A stretch of 64,000 nucleotides of DNA, taken from the NCBI GenBank assembly GCA_000827265.1, contig KN834751.1, positions 837,977 to 901,976 on the forward strand. Reading direction: 5' to 3'. The position numbers and the translations under genes are program-made. The notes below the pieces were generated by a model. It was not told where the DNA came from. It worked only from the letters and a program-made list of their open reading frames with translations, and made no database searches. Within the stretch, counting starts at the first letter, position 1; every line of letters begins with the position of its first letter. Source of the stretch: Collybiopsis luxurians FD-317 M1. Its lineage: Eukaryota; Basidiomycota; Agaricomycetes; Agaricales; Omphalotaceae. Positions 22,742-33,768 of the stretch are shown piece by piece.

Positions 22742-23938
22742 ATGCCTCGCGATCGCCTCAAGCCCGCTGAAAAGTTGCCACCTGAGCTTTTGTCCGCAAT
22801 TCTTCACCTCGTTCTGGCTTCTGAATTACGCGAATTCGAGCGTCACAAGCCCATCGTCGTCCTCTCTTCAGTGTGCTCCATCTGGAGAGCTCTGGTCGTC
22901 GAAACACCGACCTTTTGGCGAAAAATCCATATATTTCACACCTCAGTCGACTTTCTCCGTCTACGCCTTCGGCGTTCCAAGCTTGTTCCCCTCTCGTTCT
23001 ACATAAGCTCTCGTTATCATAGGTTCGACAGCCGCGTTCTGACTCTCCTGGTAGAGTATCCCGAACGTTGGGAAGAAGTAGACTTCAACATCGACGTTCG
23101 GCACTATGCTTTGCTTTCTCCTTTGAGAGGGCATATCCCTCTCCTCAAGCGATTGAAGATTCGCACAGAAAATTCCGATCATACACCCAGACTCTCTGGG
23201 TTTGAAATCGCGCCCGCTTTGCGAGAAGTAGACATTTCATATGTTCGCGATCACTTTTTACAAAATGTTTATATTCCCTTAGCCCAGCTGACCGAGCTTA
23301 AATGTGTATTCTTCCAGGCTTCCTTTCTCCCCTCGATCCTCTCTCGTGTTTCTAATTTGTCCAGACTCTATATTTCTCGACCCCAATATGCAAAAGAGGA
23401 GGGTTTTGATATTTCACGTTTGGATGTCAACTTATCTCCTCCAGATATCAGCTGTCCCGACCTGAGAGCGTTAAAAATGAGGTTTTGCGAAATCTCCCTG
23501 CTCCATTCCTTCCTTGCTCGGTCTTCGAATTTGACCACGCTGCAAATTTGCAACCTCCCTCATTTCACTCCTCATTCATTCGCCGAAGTCACTCTACCTC
23601 ATCTTCATCGCTTTACCGTTGGCGGTGAAATGATTTCACCCGAGTTCCTAAAAGTTCTAAAGTTCCTTCGAGCTCCAAATCTTTCCGTACTTGAATTCGA
23701 AACCGAGTGGAACGGACCAAAAAGATATGGAGAGTTCATGGGCGCTATACGGGAATTCATTAACATTGTTCGTTCTGGGTGCAAGCTTAAGATGTTCAAA
23801 GTTTTTGCTGATCATTTTTGCGATGAGGCTCCAGAAATGGTTTTACCGCTCCAGGAAATGGCCTCATTAGAGCATTTATGCATCTGCGCCGAATTCTCGT
23901 GTTATTTCCCTGTTCTTGAGCTGATACCAACCGTGTAG
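22742..23938 (+). CDS. F-box protein with leucine-rich region
   Basis: 398 residues, one exon. The F-box begins near residue 11 with EKLPPELLSAILHLVL and continues with VVLSSVCSIWRALVVETPTFW, the form common in mushroom F-box expansions. The rest has LRR-like leucine spacing (for example LYISRPQY, LKMRFCEISL, LTTLQICNLP). F-box proteins recruit substrates to SCF (Skp1-cullin) ubiquitin ligases; the substrate is unknown. It is paralogous to the broken copy at 25,466-26,719; both share GFEIAPALREV. It ends a little earlier than the paralogue, so the C terminus may be slightly truncated. Confidence 0.85.
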   Translation: MPRDRLKPAEKLPPELLSAILHLVLASELREFERHKPIVVLSSVCSIWRALVVETPTFWRKIHIFHTSVDFLRLRLRRSKLVPLSFYISSRYHRFDSRVLTLLVEYPERWEEVDFNIDVRHYALLSPLRGHIPLLKRLKIRTENSDHTPRLSGFEIAPALREVDISYVRDHFLQNVYIPLAQLTELKCVFFQASFLPSILSRVSNLSRLYISRPQYAKEEGFDISRLDVNLSPPDISCPDLRALKMRFCEISLLHSFLARSSNLTTLQICNLPHFTPHSFAEVTLPHLHRFTVGGEMISPEFLKVLKFLRAPNLSVLEFETEWNGPKRYGEFMGAIREFINIVRSGCKLKMFKVFADHFCDEAPEMVLPLQEMASLEHLCICAEFSCYFPVLELIPTV

Positions 23939-25465
23939 CTCCTCCCAAAACTTAAGACGATAGGCGGCAGCTACTGTCATTGGATAGGCATTGATAATAT
24001 CCTGTGGTGATTATTTTCCCTTCGATTACAGTTTGGCCTTCGATGTAGAATATTATGGGGTTGGGAAGTAACCAAAGTACTTAAACATCAGCCAGACCTG
24101 TCCATATCTTAGGGAATGCACGATATATTAAGTTTTTGGTTACGAGGGGAGAAGTAGTGACTAGAGAGGAACCACTCATGTCCAAAAATCTATCGGCAGT
24201 ATTCTTTCGAGTTCAATGGATTGATGAGTCTGTATATGCGGTTTTTTCCTTCGTGTAAGTTTCAACCATGAAACGTTCGACATTCTTCACATACTGAAGA
24301 ATATACATGCGGCCCTTTCTTACATTTGATATCTATCTCCGATAGAGCAAGCTACGATTGGCTAGTATCTGCAGAATATATGAATTTCGAGACTTGTAAA
24401 AGTGTAAGTTTTCATGTACCTTTAAGTTAGGCATTTGAGTGGAGTGAATATTGCAGAAAGAGGCCAATTGTTGAAGAATGGCTGTCTTTCCGAACCCACT
24501 TGGTCAATATAAGAGACAGACCGGGTGTTGGAAAAGGACCTCGAGACCAGTCAGGTCCGGGGCAATCTCCTGAGACAGTGCTGCAAGGGCATCCAGGTTC
24601 ACATCAGGAGGAGGGGACAGCTACCAAAGAAAGTCCTTAACCGAAAATTTTTCAGAATGTAGTAAAAATGGAAAGGGTACCGAATCCGAACGCGGCCAAA
24701 GCGAACTAGTATCGAGAAATGTGTCGGCAACCAAGTGATCACCCTCAACTTCAAGGGATTGTTCGTTGGAACAGATAGACCGTGTATTGGCTGCAAAAAT
24801 TTGCCACCTTAACGTTGCAAGAAAACTGATTCTGTGACCTTAACTTGCCTTTGAGCGTAAGTAGAGTAATACGTCGGTACTTGAAGCGAGATCCCGTATT
24901 GCGTGTACTTGTTTCAACGCGAGGCATGGTGATAGACTTCAGTTGAGGTATCAAGCAGTGATCTCACAAGGCAGTCAGACCCACGGTTTAAAGAGTCAAC
25001 TATACCTTCCCAATCGAGAACAATCTTGGAACAATCTTTGGCAAGTACACACAAAATGCACCGACAGAACCAATAAGACTTGTGCCAGCGATCCTCGTAA
25101 AAGACAGAGCAGAGTCGCTTACCCTAGTCATTTTATAGACTACACCAAAGAGTTCTAAACTTACATCTCCTTGTGTTACTTCAGTTCGATTCATGGGCGC
25201 TTTAATCCGTCACAGTGGGCGCTAGGTGCTACGCCTCAGCCCTGCCCGCCCAGCAAGCCAAACTTGTGACGTTCAACAACAATACTCTCTTCGGCCTGTG
25301 TGGCCGAACTCTGGCTAACCTTCACCGGATTCCAACTATTTAACTCGATACTTATCCTACCTCTTGTCATTGGCTTCGCGCCGTACTTGCCAGGTACTCG
25401 CCACCGACCTTGTATTGTCACCAACGTGTATCATGCTTGGCGATTCCCTGTCGTCTGCTTAAAAA
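23939..25465. other. intergenic between F-box paralogues
   Basis: 1.5 kb without a supported gene. A short minus-strand segment near 24,530-24,610 reads coding-like (PPPDVNLDALAALSQ) but has no extension; it may be an exon relic. Confidence 0.45.
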
Positions 25466-26719
25466 TTGCCGCCAGAGACGTTATCCGAGATTTTCCGCAT
25501 CGTCTTGGATAGTGAATCAATTAAATTAGGTCGTAAATTTGCCGTCGTCCTCTCTTCAGTGTGTACCTTCTGGAGAGCTGTGGCCACCGAAACCCCGGCC
25601 CTTTGGCGAGGGATTTTTATCGGTAAATGAGATCTCTCAGTCGAAATTTTGCGTTTACAACTCCAGCGTTCCAGGCGCTGTCCTCTCAATATCGAACTTG
25701 TGCTTCATGTTGCACCTGATGAATGCCTTTTGACTCTTTTGGCAGAGCAATCTGAACGCTGGGAGGACGTGGCTTTTCACATGCCTTCCTCATGTTTTGT
25801 TCTACTCTCCCCCATCAGAGGGCATATTCCTCTGCTAGAGCGACTATACATCAGGATTCCCTGCTCAGACTTCGTGCCCAAGTTCACCGGATTCGAAATC
25901 GCGCCAGCTTTGCGAGAAGTGGTCATCAGGCCTTTAAAGGATCGCTTCATGGACGATATTCCCATCCCTCTCGAACAGCTGACAACAATTCGATGCGAAT
26001 TTCCCGAACGTTCACTTCTTTACTCGCTGCTCACCCGCATCCCGGCAGTATCCAAACTTCGTGTTTATAGATCCGCTAATAACTCCTCTAACATTTCATT
26101 TCCGGATGTCAGCTTTCCCGAGTTGAGGAGTCTAGAAATGGAACGTTGTGACATTCCACTTCTTTGCTCACTCCTCTCTCGGAGTTCGAACCTGACTTCA
26201 CTGCGCATTGTTGCGCTAGAAGGGCCAGAGACGCCTCCTGAAATTACCCTCCCTAATCTTCGTACTTTGGTCTTCGAAGGCGCAATCCTTACATTTTCTT
26301 TTGAGAATATTATCCAATTTCTTCGAGCCCCAAAGCTGACAGAATTCAAATTTGACAGCGCTGTGAAGGATAATGGATATACAGGGTATATGGACGCCAT
26401 AAAGACGTTCTTCATTCGTTCTGGGTGCGAGCTTGATTCATTCCAGCTCGTCATTGACAAAGATCCTGCTTCTGAAATGGCTAAGCTGCTTCCAACGATG
26501 CCCTCTCTGAAGCATTTGTTCGTCTCGACAATGCAACTTGACCACATACCGTTCCGAGACATGACTCCGGTCTCCCATGTCTTTCCGAAACTCGAAACCC
26601 TCGAGCTGGGCACACGGATGCGGGATAATATCGCGGTCCTGACTGACCTGACTGCTTTTGCACAATCAAGCGCCGCCCTCAAAATCTCATTTCGGGAACA
26701 TCGAGCTGAACCGGAGTAG
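25466..26719 (+). pseudogene. F-box/LRR paralogue, broken at the 5' end
   Basis: The frame from 25,466 encodes an F-box (LPPETLSEIFRIVLD, then VVLSSVCTFWRA) and runs into an LRR-like region matching the gene at 22,742 (GFEIAPALREV, LSRSSNLTSLRI). There is no start codon: the codon two before LPPE is TAA (25,460-25,462), where the intact paralogue reads Glu-Lys. A second in-frame stop, TGA at 25,628-25,630, separates the F-box from the LRR part. The remaining 360 codons are open, so decay is recent or the 3' part is still selected. No short intron removes the TGA cleanly. Confidence 0.7.
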
Positions 26720-26793
26720 TAATAATGACTCTTGGTAATTGCATGAAGTGGGGCCATGATCTTTCATCTATACTCTATATATGCGTTTTACGA

Positions 26794-28893
26794 TTATACT
26801 TTTGAAATGTCGCGATTCTGTTTCCCTTCCAGACTATCCGATGCAAACTTTGACCGTGCTCTGATTGCTGGACCCTTGATGTAGAACGCAGCAGCAACAG
26901 GAAGTAAGCACAGGCTAATACAGCCAAGTAATGTACCTAAACGTTAAGTAGGCTGAATGAGACTTGATTACAATTTCATGCGGTACGCTTGACTCACATG
27001 CCCACTGGGGTTTCATGTTCAGGAACATAGGCCGGGCAGCCATTACGGCTCCAGCAGAAGCATTATATCGCACCAAAGTGTTTCCTGCCAGGGCTCTAAA
27101 AACAGAGAAAGCGTAAGTGGGGTGTGCGGTCCGTACACAAACGAGGAACTTACGAAGCAGCATTATGTTTATAGGAATCAATTAGCATTTGATATACACT
27201 AGCGAAAATCATGATGAACCCGTATCCGAAAGGGATACCAGCAATTATGGGAGACCATACTAACAACAACGGCATACATCAGAACGAGTCCTACATCGGT
27301 ATACCACTCAGAGGACTCACTTGATATTGATTTAAACGAAGTCCATCCCAACCAAAAGATACTGATGGGTACAAACGCACCACCTAGAAGCAATGGAAGA
27401 AGCCTCTCTTCTGGCTGAACAGAGCCCTGCTGAATCAGGATCCGGCCATATCGACGAGCGAAAAGGGCCAGTGTGATAGTCCCTAGAATCATGCCGATGC
27501 AAATGGGTATAAACGTCAAGCTGGTTTGTCCTAAATCAAGCCCGTGAATAGACCCGAATACGACAGGGTAAACCTCTAACCAGCCGAAGAATAGAAAGTA
27601 GGCGACGGAGAGGTATAGTGTGAGGAATTGCAGCTAGGGAAAAAAAAAGAGAATCAGAGTTACTATCAAGTGCAGTGAAGATGCATCCTGCACTCACGAG
27701 AGGCTCGAAGAACAAAAATTTCAGAGGCTTGAACAGTACTTTGCTGAGATAGTAAATCAGTTTCCAAGTTTCCATCTTACGCAAGAGACACCGGAACTCA
27801 CTCAAGCTGCTCCGATAAAGTAGGCGTCTTCTCAACCGGCTGCTCCTCTTTCCCCAAATATATAGCTCTTTGGTGTGCTATTCTGATTGCCAAAGTTTCA
27901 GGACAAAAAACTGCGAGGAATATTGCCAGAACGCAGCCAGTTATGCCGTTGATATAATAATTCCATCGCCAGTCTGAATACATCGATATCCACGAACCGA
28001 TGACTGGAGCAACCATCGCACCTATATCAACGTATCCACGAACGTCAAAGCTGCAAAGAAACAGTGCTGCAAAAATTTACGACTTACTCAGAAACGCCAC
28101 TCCTGCGAACGTGGTGAAAGCGTATCCCAAAGCTACTGGGGCGAACATATCAAACAATGACCCTCCTGCTACCGCTAATGGAGCTGCACCAAATAATCCG
28201 CCAAACAGCCGGCACACGAGAACAGTAGTCCAGTTCTCAGCTACCGCCACACCGAACTGGAAAAGACTGGCTATAAAAAGAGTGGAGACATACACTGTAG
28301 ATCACACCCCAAGTCGGTGAGTTGGTAGGTCCACAAAGAGTGCGATCCAGTTACTTACCAGGATGACGTCCGTAAGCTTCCGATAAGGGTGCCACTGGTA
28401 TAGCTCCGAACGCAAACTAAACGTACCCGGAAAAGAAGGCGTCCAATATTAGTGAAACGATTGAAGAGCAAGGGATACCAAGCTGTGCGCTTACCCCGAC
28501 CAGAAATAATGCCGTCGATAGCTGGGCAACCTCAAGACTAACTCCAAAGCGTTCAGACAAGTTTTCCGTCGTCACAGAAGATATGGCCGCCGCCCAATTG
28601 GCTTGCCACGCTATTGTAATGACGCAGAAAAGCACAAAGATTTTGTAGGGCAGTGGCCATTGTCGGGGATGAGCTGCATATTCATAGAAAAATGGTTCAT
28701 CAGCGGACATGATCCAGAAAAAATCTCGAGATAAAAGCCCACCCGCTGAAGATTCGTCAAAATCCACAGAAATCGTGATATCTGAGCCAGAGCTGTTTCG
28801 TTTTTCTGCTCTGGTAGATTTTCTTGTCCCAAAGGCACGTCGATATTGACGCGTAGGTGCATGAAGATATCCCAACTTGGAAAAGGAGTTCAT
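26794..28893 (-). CDS. MFS transporter, DHA1/drug:H+ antiporter type
   Basis: Multi-exon minus-strand gene. An N-terminal cytoplasmic region of about 70 residues is followed by WPLPYKIFVLFCVITIAW, the usual first membrane segment of fungal DHA1 carriers. The signature after TM2 is formed across an intron: FLVGFAFGAIP, then LSEAYGRHP. Later blocks: VCRLFGGLFGAAPLAVAGG, DWRWNYYINGI, FCPETLA, and a last segment ending in AAAFYIKGPAIRARSKF before the stop at 26,794. Family role: proton-driven export of drugs, polyamines or metabolites at the plasma membrane; substrate unknown. Exon joins in the 3' half were checked only roughly. A decamer ACGCGACGCG lies about 450 bases upstream. Confidence 0.85.
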
Positions 28894-29588
28894 CGGAATA
28901 GGCGAATGGAGGATTTGTAGATTTCCTCCTCATCGGAGGCTTTATATACTTGGACTCTAAATATTTCAGACCAAGCGAGCAAAGAAATCTGACTCACTTC
29001 GCTGATTCCGTGAATACAGTCAGATACAGAGTCTACCCTGCTGAGGCAGCTGCTTGCTAATAGCGCGGGATATAGTTCACCCACCGGGCACCCGTAGAGT
29101 TCCTCCCTTTGCGCAGTATCGCGCCCCTTCCTGGACCCTAGTTCATTAAGTGCATACACTTACACTGATGTCGAGTCATATTTCGAGACTGGATATTGTA
29201 ATCGGCACTCCGCTGCGGAAGAGTACATGATAGCTAAAGAGTACATGATAGCTAAAGAGTACATGATAGCTAAAGCGCTCACGTTTGGCTAAAGTAGATC
29301 ACTTACGTCTCCGCGTCACACGGTAGGATTCTTTTCCGGACGCGACGCGTTTTGAACGACTTTCGATCCCGCGAATAGCGCAATCGTATCGCCAGGGCTA
29401 TTAGAGGATCCACCGTAAATTGTCCCAACCGATACCTACTATGTTTATCCTACAATACACTACGAACCCTCCGTAGCACCAAGATCAAGATAGCCTTACA
29501 CAAATTACATACAGTACATGAACACCAGTGTCCGCAAAAAGTACCAAGGAAATTCCCAAAGATTGTTTGTCCTTGCAAAGCTACAGCC
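28894..29588. other. intergenic with a short tandem repeat
   Basis: Upstream region of the MFS gene and 3' region of the BTB gene. It contains the 18-base triplicate at 29,221 and an ACGCGACGCG near 29,340. No gene seen. Confidence 0.5.
29221..29274 (+). repeat. 18-base unit repeated three times
   Basis: GAGTACATGATAGCTAAA occurs at 29,221-29,238, 29,239-29,256 and 29,257-29,274 without mismatches. It lies about 330 bases upstream of the MFS ATG. Confidence 0.95.
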
Positions 29589-30649
29589 TTACGTTTCAAT
29601 TCTCAGCGTATTTCTCTGAGCATTCCTGCTCGAAGCCGTCGAACTGAGACCCAGAACAGAGTGGATAGAATCATCTGAAGCCTGCGAGAAGAAATACTGT
29701 CAGCGAACAGCACACACACAAATCAGTAGGCTGAGATCACCAATTGACCTGATGAGCTTACGCTTCGTGAATGGGTTCCAAATCCATTCGCTTTCATGAT
29801 GGGAGATCCAAATCCATTCAGTCTCAACCTCGGAGACATTGGGGGAGATTCTGGAGGCGGTAAGGCTGCAAAGAGAGTAGTGATGACCTCTCCCGCTGCG
29901 TCTGGACCAACATCGTCTGGCAACGGACTCCTCCCTCCCGTCGCCAGGGATCTAAGCCTCTCCCTGGCCTGGAATATAACGATGGCCGTGCGGAAACCGA
30001 GTCTGGAAGATTCCTCGTGGGTCAACGTAGCTTCTCTAGAGGCGAGCTCGACATAGAGGGGGACACGGAGATCGGCATCGACATCGTTATCTTGGTATAA
30101 AACAATCCTGTCGACGAGAGAAATATCTAGTTTCTCAAGCTCACGGATTGCTAATTCTTTGACGTTCGCAAAGCCCCAGAGGTTGGATAATTTAAGAATA
30201 GCAGCCCATTCCTCGTGAGGTCGGTCAAGGTCATAAAAGTAATATTTCCTGTACGAACCGTTAGAATAAGAAAGGAGGTTAAATGGGAACGTGACGCGCA
30301 CGGATTATAAAACACTTTCAAAAAGCTTTCAAATTCTTCTGGTGTAATGTCGTAGTCGTCCAGCACAATAGCACTCCCGAGCGAACTCCCGTTGCCTTGT
30401 AAATCGAACGTCTCCGATATAGCGAGACGTTGTTTAAAATGTTGAGATTCTCGAGTGAAAAAGTAAGAGTGAACGCGGAATCTCATTTCTTTGACCTGGA
30501 TGTAAACCTCGATTGAGTAGATGAGGAAAGAATGGAACGGGTACACATACGACTAGATGCAAGTCGCCTCCAGTCAGGAAGAATGTTGAGCTTCGTTTCA
30601 TCTGGCGAATAGTGGAACTAGAGTTGCCGTTAGAGTTGTTAGAGTCCAT
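29589..30649 (-). CDS. BTB/POZ-domain protein (short)
   Basis: Four exons joining in phase (30649-30551, 30495-30302, 30248-29762, 29681-29589) give 290 residues. BTB landmarks: FFLTGGDLHLV, then FRVHSYFFTRES, then IVLDDYDITPEEFESFLKVFYNP. A helical region follows (WAAILKLSNLWGFANVKELA, IRELEKL), then a Pro- and Ser-rich tail. Basidiomycete BTB proteins of this layout are usually uncharacterised and may act as cullin-3 adaptors or in transcription; nothing here decides. It is paralogous to the long BTB gene at 35,231-39,233, with matching intron positions after the GGDL strand and after FYNP. Confidence 0.85.
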
Positions 30650-31816
30650 ATCGATTTGCGTTAACAACGACTGGGTGGAAGATATCGAAAAAGATGCGTG
30701 CACTAGGCAGAGATATGAGGACTGCGACTGTTAATGTTATCCTGCGCAGGGAGAAGATCGCTGATATAAGAAGCCGTAGCCCATTGTTTACTTCATATCA
30801 CGTCCCAAGCCCTACACGTGTAGACGGTGCTGCATAAACCTTAATCGGGTATCATGACGGACCATCAGAAGAATGGCGGACAAGTCTCGTAAAACCAGGC
30901 GATTGAATGGCAGATGATCCACGCATAAACGAGGTGAATGTATATGGTCGCCGTCGATTTGTCGATTAATTGCAAGTCATCGCCGTCAAGATTCGAGAAT
31001 CAACACAGCTTGATGCGAAAAAGGATGACCGGAATGCTTTCAAAATGAGGAGAAGCGATTCGAGGGTATTGGTCCACGTTGATAGTGTACATGCAAAGGC
31101 TAGCAATGCCTAGCATATCTATCGATGACGAGTAACGAGTGGAATCGGTAAGATTTTTGACACTAAGGCTCAACCCCAACATGCGAGAGCTGCGTTGCGC
31201 AGTGCCAGTAAAGACATTTAATGTGCACAGGTCTGTGCATATCGCATTGCGCAGGCCTGTATCAAAAATATATCAACCCAATGAGGACAACGCACAGTTT
31301 GGGGTGAGACTCACACACGAACACGATCTTAGCTTGCAACGGGAGAAGACAACTCTGCTTATTGAACAAAAGAAGTTGGTCCCAGTCAACTGCGGGAAAA
31401 GGACCCACAGAACCCGAGAAACGTCACAACAGAGGATCTAGGATAGCAAGTAGGAAAATTCATTTCTGCGACGTGCTCCACGAAACGAGAAAGTTCAAAC
31501 GTTCTCTGCTAGATCTATAGCACGGAAAGATAAGCTATCTAGCTTCCGTAGTTTGCCCGACGAAGATTCGAAACATCAGCGAGGCAGAAGAAACTTAAAA
31601 AGGACTCGAAGGAAAAAATGCCATTGGCAGACACGTGCAGGGTCAAAGCTGATCTTACTCCTTCCGTTTTTGGAGGGTCCCCAAAATTTTTGAATACGCT
31701 AGTTACAGGAATATATACACGAGTCCTTGAGTGGATTCATTAGATTATGATAGCAGGATTAGAGAAACCATATAGGAGGATACTATGACGCCGCAGCGAG
31801 CACGTCCGAATCTGAA
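30650..31816. other. intergenic
   Basis: 1.2 kb between two minus-strand genes; the promoter of the short BTB gene and the 3' region of the PARG-like gene. No gene recognised. Confidence 0.5.
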
Positions 31817-33484
31817 CTAATCCGTCTTCATCTCATCGTCACTTGGATGTCCTTCCGCTCCGGACGGCGATACAGCTGCATGTACAGATGTATCCCTCAC
31901 CCCAAGAACGCGTTCGAAAGTTTCAAAGGTCTGTCTTCCCAGTACCGCAAACACCACTCTGTCAAAGCAGTTTCGGAATGGCGTAGGAGCACGCTTTGTT
32001 CCCACCAAGAGCTCCCTCCATAATCCTGCAACCATATCAACATTATTCCGAAACACCCCAGTCCCAAAACTTCCGAGGACGATATTTCGTACACCTTTAA
32101 TAGAGAATAGGTGTAAAATGCGAGCCATACGTTCCCTCATCTGTCCTTCGATCCTCTTCTCGAGTGCATCCTGTTCCGACTTTGTCATAGTTTTCGAACG
32201 GTATTTGGTCCGCACATCTCCGGCATTGACTGCGGCGCTGGTCACCACGTCCACTGCAAGAGGTTTGAGCCAGGATCCTGCGTCATCACGGAATAAGAGG
32301 ACAGAGGGCGAGTATATCATTGAGTGAGTGTAGAAACTGGAATCCCGCTTCATGCGAGCAGCCTCCTCTTCCTCCTTTTCGCTCTCCGTCTCTCGCTCAG
32401 TTTCTTCTCCGTCCTCTTCCTGCTGGTCCTTGGGACTAGATGACTCGGTCAGTTCTTGTTCCTGCGATGGACCTGAGTCCGGTATCCATACGACAGCTTT
32501 CCCCCTATATCCCCATCTTCCTTTCTTGCCACCGTTCCCTTGCGTGTCATGTTCATTTCGTTTATTACTTTCGAAACCGGTCTTCCCCTTCCCTCTACCC
32601 CCTCTACCCGCGCCCTCGCCTCTCCCTTTGCCTCTCCCGTTCGACTTCCGCCCACTACCCCACCCCTTCAACCTCTTATGAATCTTGTAAAACTCTTCCG
32701 CATTCCGAGTAGTCAGAGAGTAGTATAGTGTCGATGAACGAGCGATACTTTCTTCCTGCGCAGAGGCGCCGGAAAGGAATCCACCCCCTGGTTTAGTCGC
32801 AGATGCAAAATTAAGAATGCCTATTTTCGGCAGCCTTGAATTAGGCGCGGCGGTGGAGGATAAACATTGGGTTTCGAGAACCCTCGCCCCTTGCAACGTT
32901 GATATTTCCAAAACTGATATCTCAACGCCCTTGTGCTTCGCTCTGGTAGTCTCCTGCGCCCAGTTGACCATCCTTGAAGCATCCGGACCCCAATACTCAG
33001 TCGCATCCGTCATCTCTTTGACTGCAACAGAAAAATCGAACGTCGTCCCGTTAAGCTCAAAAAAGCCTTTTTCTATAGCTTCAATCGTATCGTCCGCGAT
33101 ACGTTTGAGGTTTGCCCATCTAGGATGATCGCCAGCTGAGAAGCTCGTAGTATCAGGATTACTGGTATCCGACACGAGATTATTTAGAGTGGAAGAGTAT
33201 TCAAGGTCCCCAGAAGAAGTGGCTGGGACAAGGCCAGACAGAGATAAAGTGGAAGAACGGGAGATTGTTGAACTGCTGGGCTCCGTTTCCAGAACATTTA
33301 GAGAAGATTTCCGAGACGAAGCGTTAGGGTAAGGGGTGGGCCGTGGGCGAGGTTTGATTTTGCTCTCTATTGTGCCAGAATTACTCTTGACATTGCCTGA
33401 AGATTCAGCAGGACCATTACTAGGTTTCTTATCTCTCCCTTTGCCCTTGGGATTGATAGGAAAAAAGTATGAAGTTATAGACAT
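31817..33484 (-). CDS. PARG-like macrodomain protein (TIGR02452/DUF2263 type) with low-complexity insert
   Basis: 555 residues, one exon. The poly(ADP-ribose) glycohydrolase signature of the microbial type is present: LNFASATKPGGG, then FLSGASAQEESIARSS near residues 222-250, with GGG and the QEE catalytic pair. Macrodomain strands continue after an insert: MIYSPSVLLFRDD, VDVVTSAAVNAG, VRNIVLGSFGTGVFRNN. Expected chemistry: hydrolysis of ADP-ribose polymers or ADP-ribosyl groups. Unusual: about 110 residues between the two halves of the catalytic fold are low complexity, first Gly/Arg/Lys-rich (RGxG repeats near 285-300), then very acidic (near 358-377). The N-terminal 110 residues are Ser-rich and basic. 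An ACGCGACGCG motif lies about 180 bases upstream of the ATG. Confidence 0.87.
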   Translation of the reverse strand: MSITSYFFPINPKGKGRDKKPSNGPAESSGNVKSNSGTIESKIKPRPRPTPYPNASSRKSSLNVLETEPSSSTISRSSTLSLSGLVPATSSGDLEYSSTLNNLVSDTSNPDTTSFSAGDHPRWANLKRIADDTIEAIEKGFFELNGTTFDFSVAVKEMTDATEYWGPDASRMVNWAQETTRAKHKGVEISVLEISTLQGARVLETQCLSSTAAPNSRLPKIGILNFASATKPGGGFLSGASAQEESIARSSTLYYSLTTRNAEEFYKIHKRLKGWGSGRKSNGRGKGRGEGAGRGGRGKGKTGFESNKRNEHDTQGNGGKKGRWGYRGKAVVWIPDSGPSQEQELTESSSPKDQQEEDGEETERETESEKEEEEAARMKRDSSFYTHSMIYSPSVLLFRDDAGSWLKPLAVDVVTSAAVNAGDVRTKYRSKTMTKSEQDALEKRIEGQMRERMARILHLFSIKGVRNIVLGSFGTGVFRNNVDMVAGLWRELLVGTKRAPTPFRNCFDRVVFAVLGRQTFETFERVLGVRDTSVHAAVSPSGAEGHPSDDEMKTD

Positions 33485-33768
33485 GGTAGTGGTTCCGATT
33501 CGAGTTTGATTCGGTCCCGGACGTGGATGACGGGCAGGCTAGTAGCGCGAGTCAGTTTTTGTCAAGCTGAATAACTAATATGCTGTCCAGTAGAAATTTG
33601 AAAACGTACCGCCAATGTCCTGGATGGCAGTTGGCAGCGCGCGGCAGACTACACTGACTGTGAGAAAAACGCGACGCGCTATGACTCCGCGTTAGTATCG
33701 CGTTGGGCTCAGATTGAAAATTTCCAAACGACACTAAAACACTACTTGTAACTGTAAGCTGCGATTTT

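Noticed and set aside
26065..26757. 230-codon minus-strand frame
   Set aside because: Antisense to the F-box/LRR paralogue, whose similarity to the intact gene fixes the coding strand.
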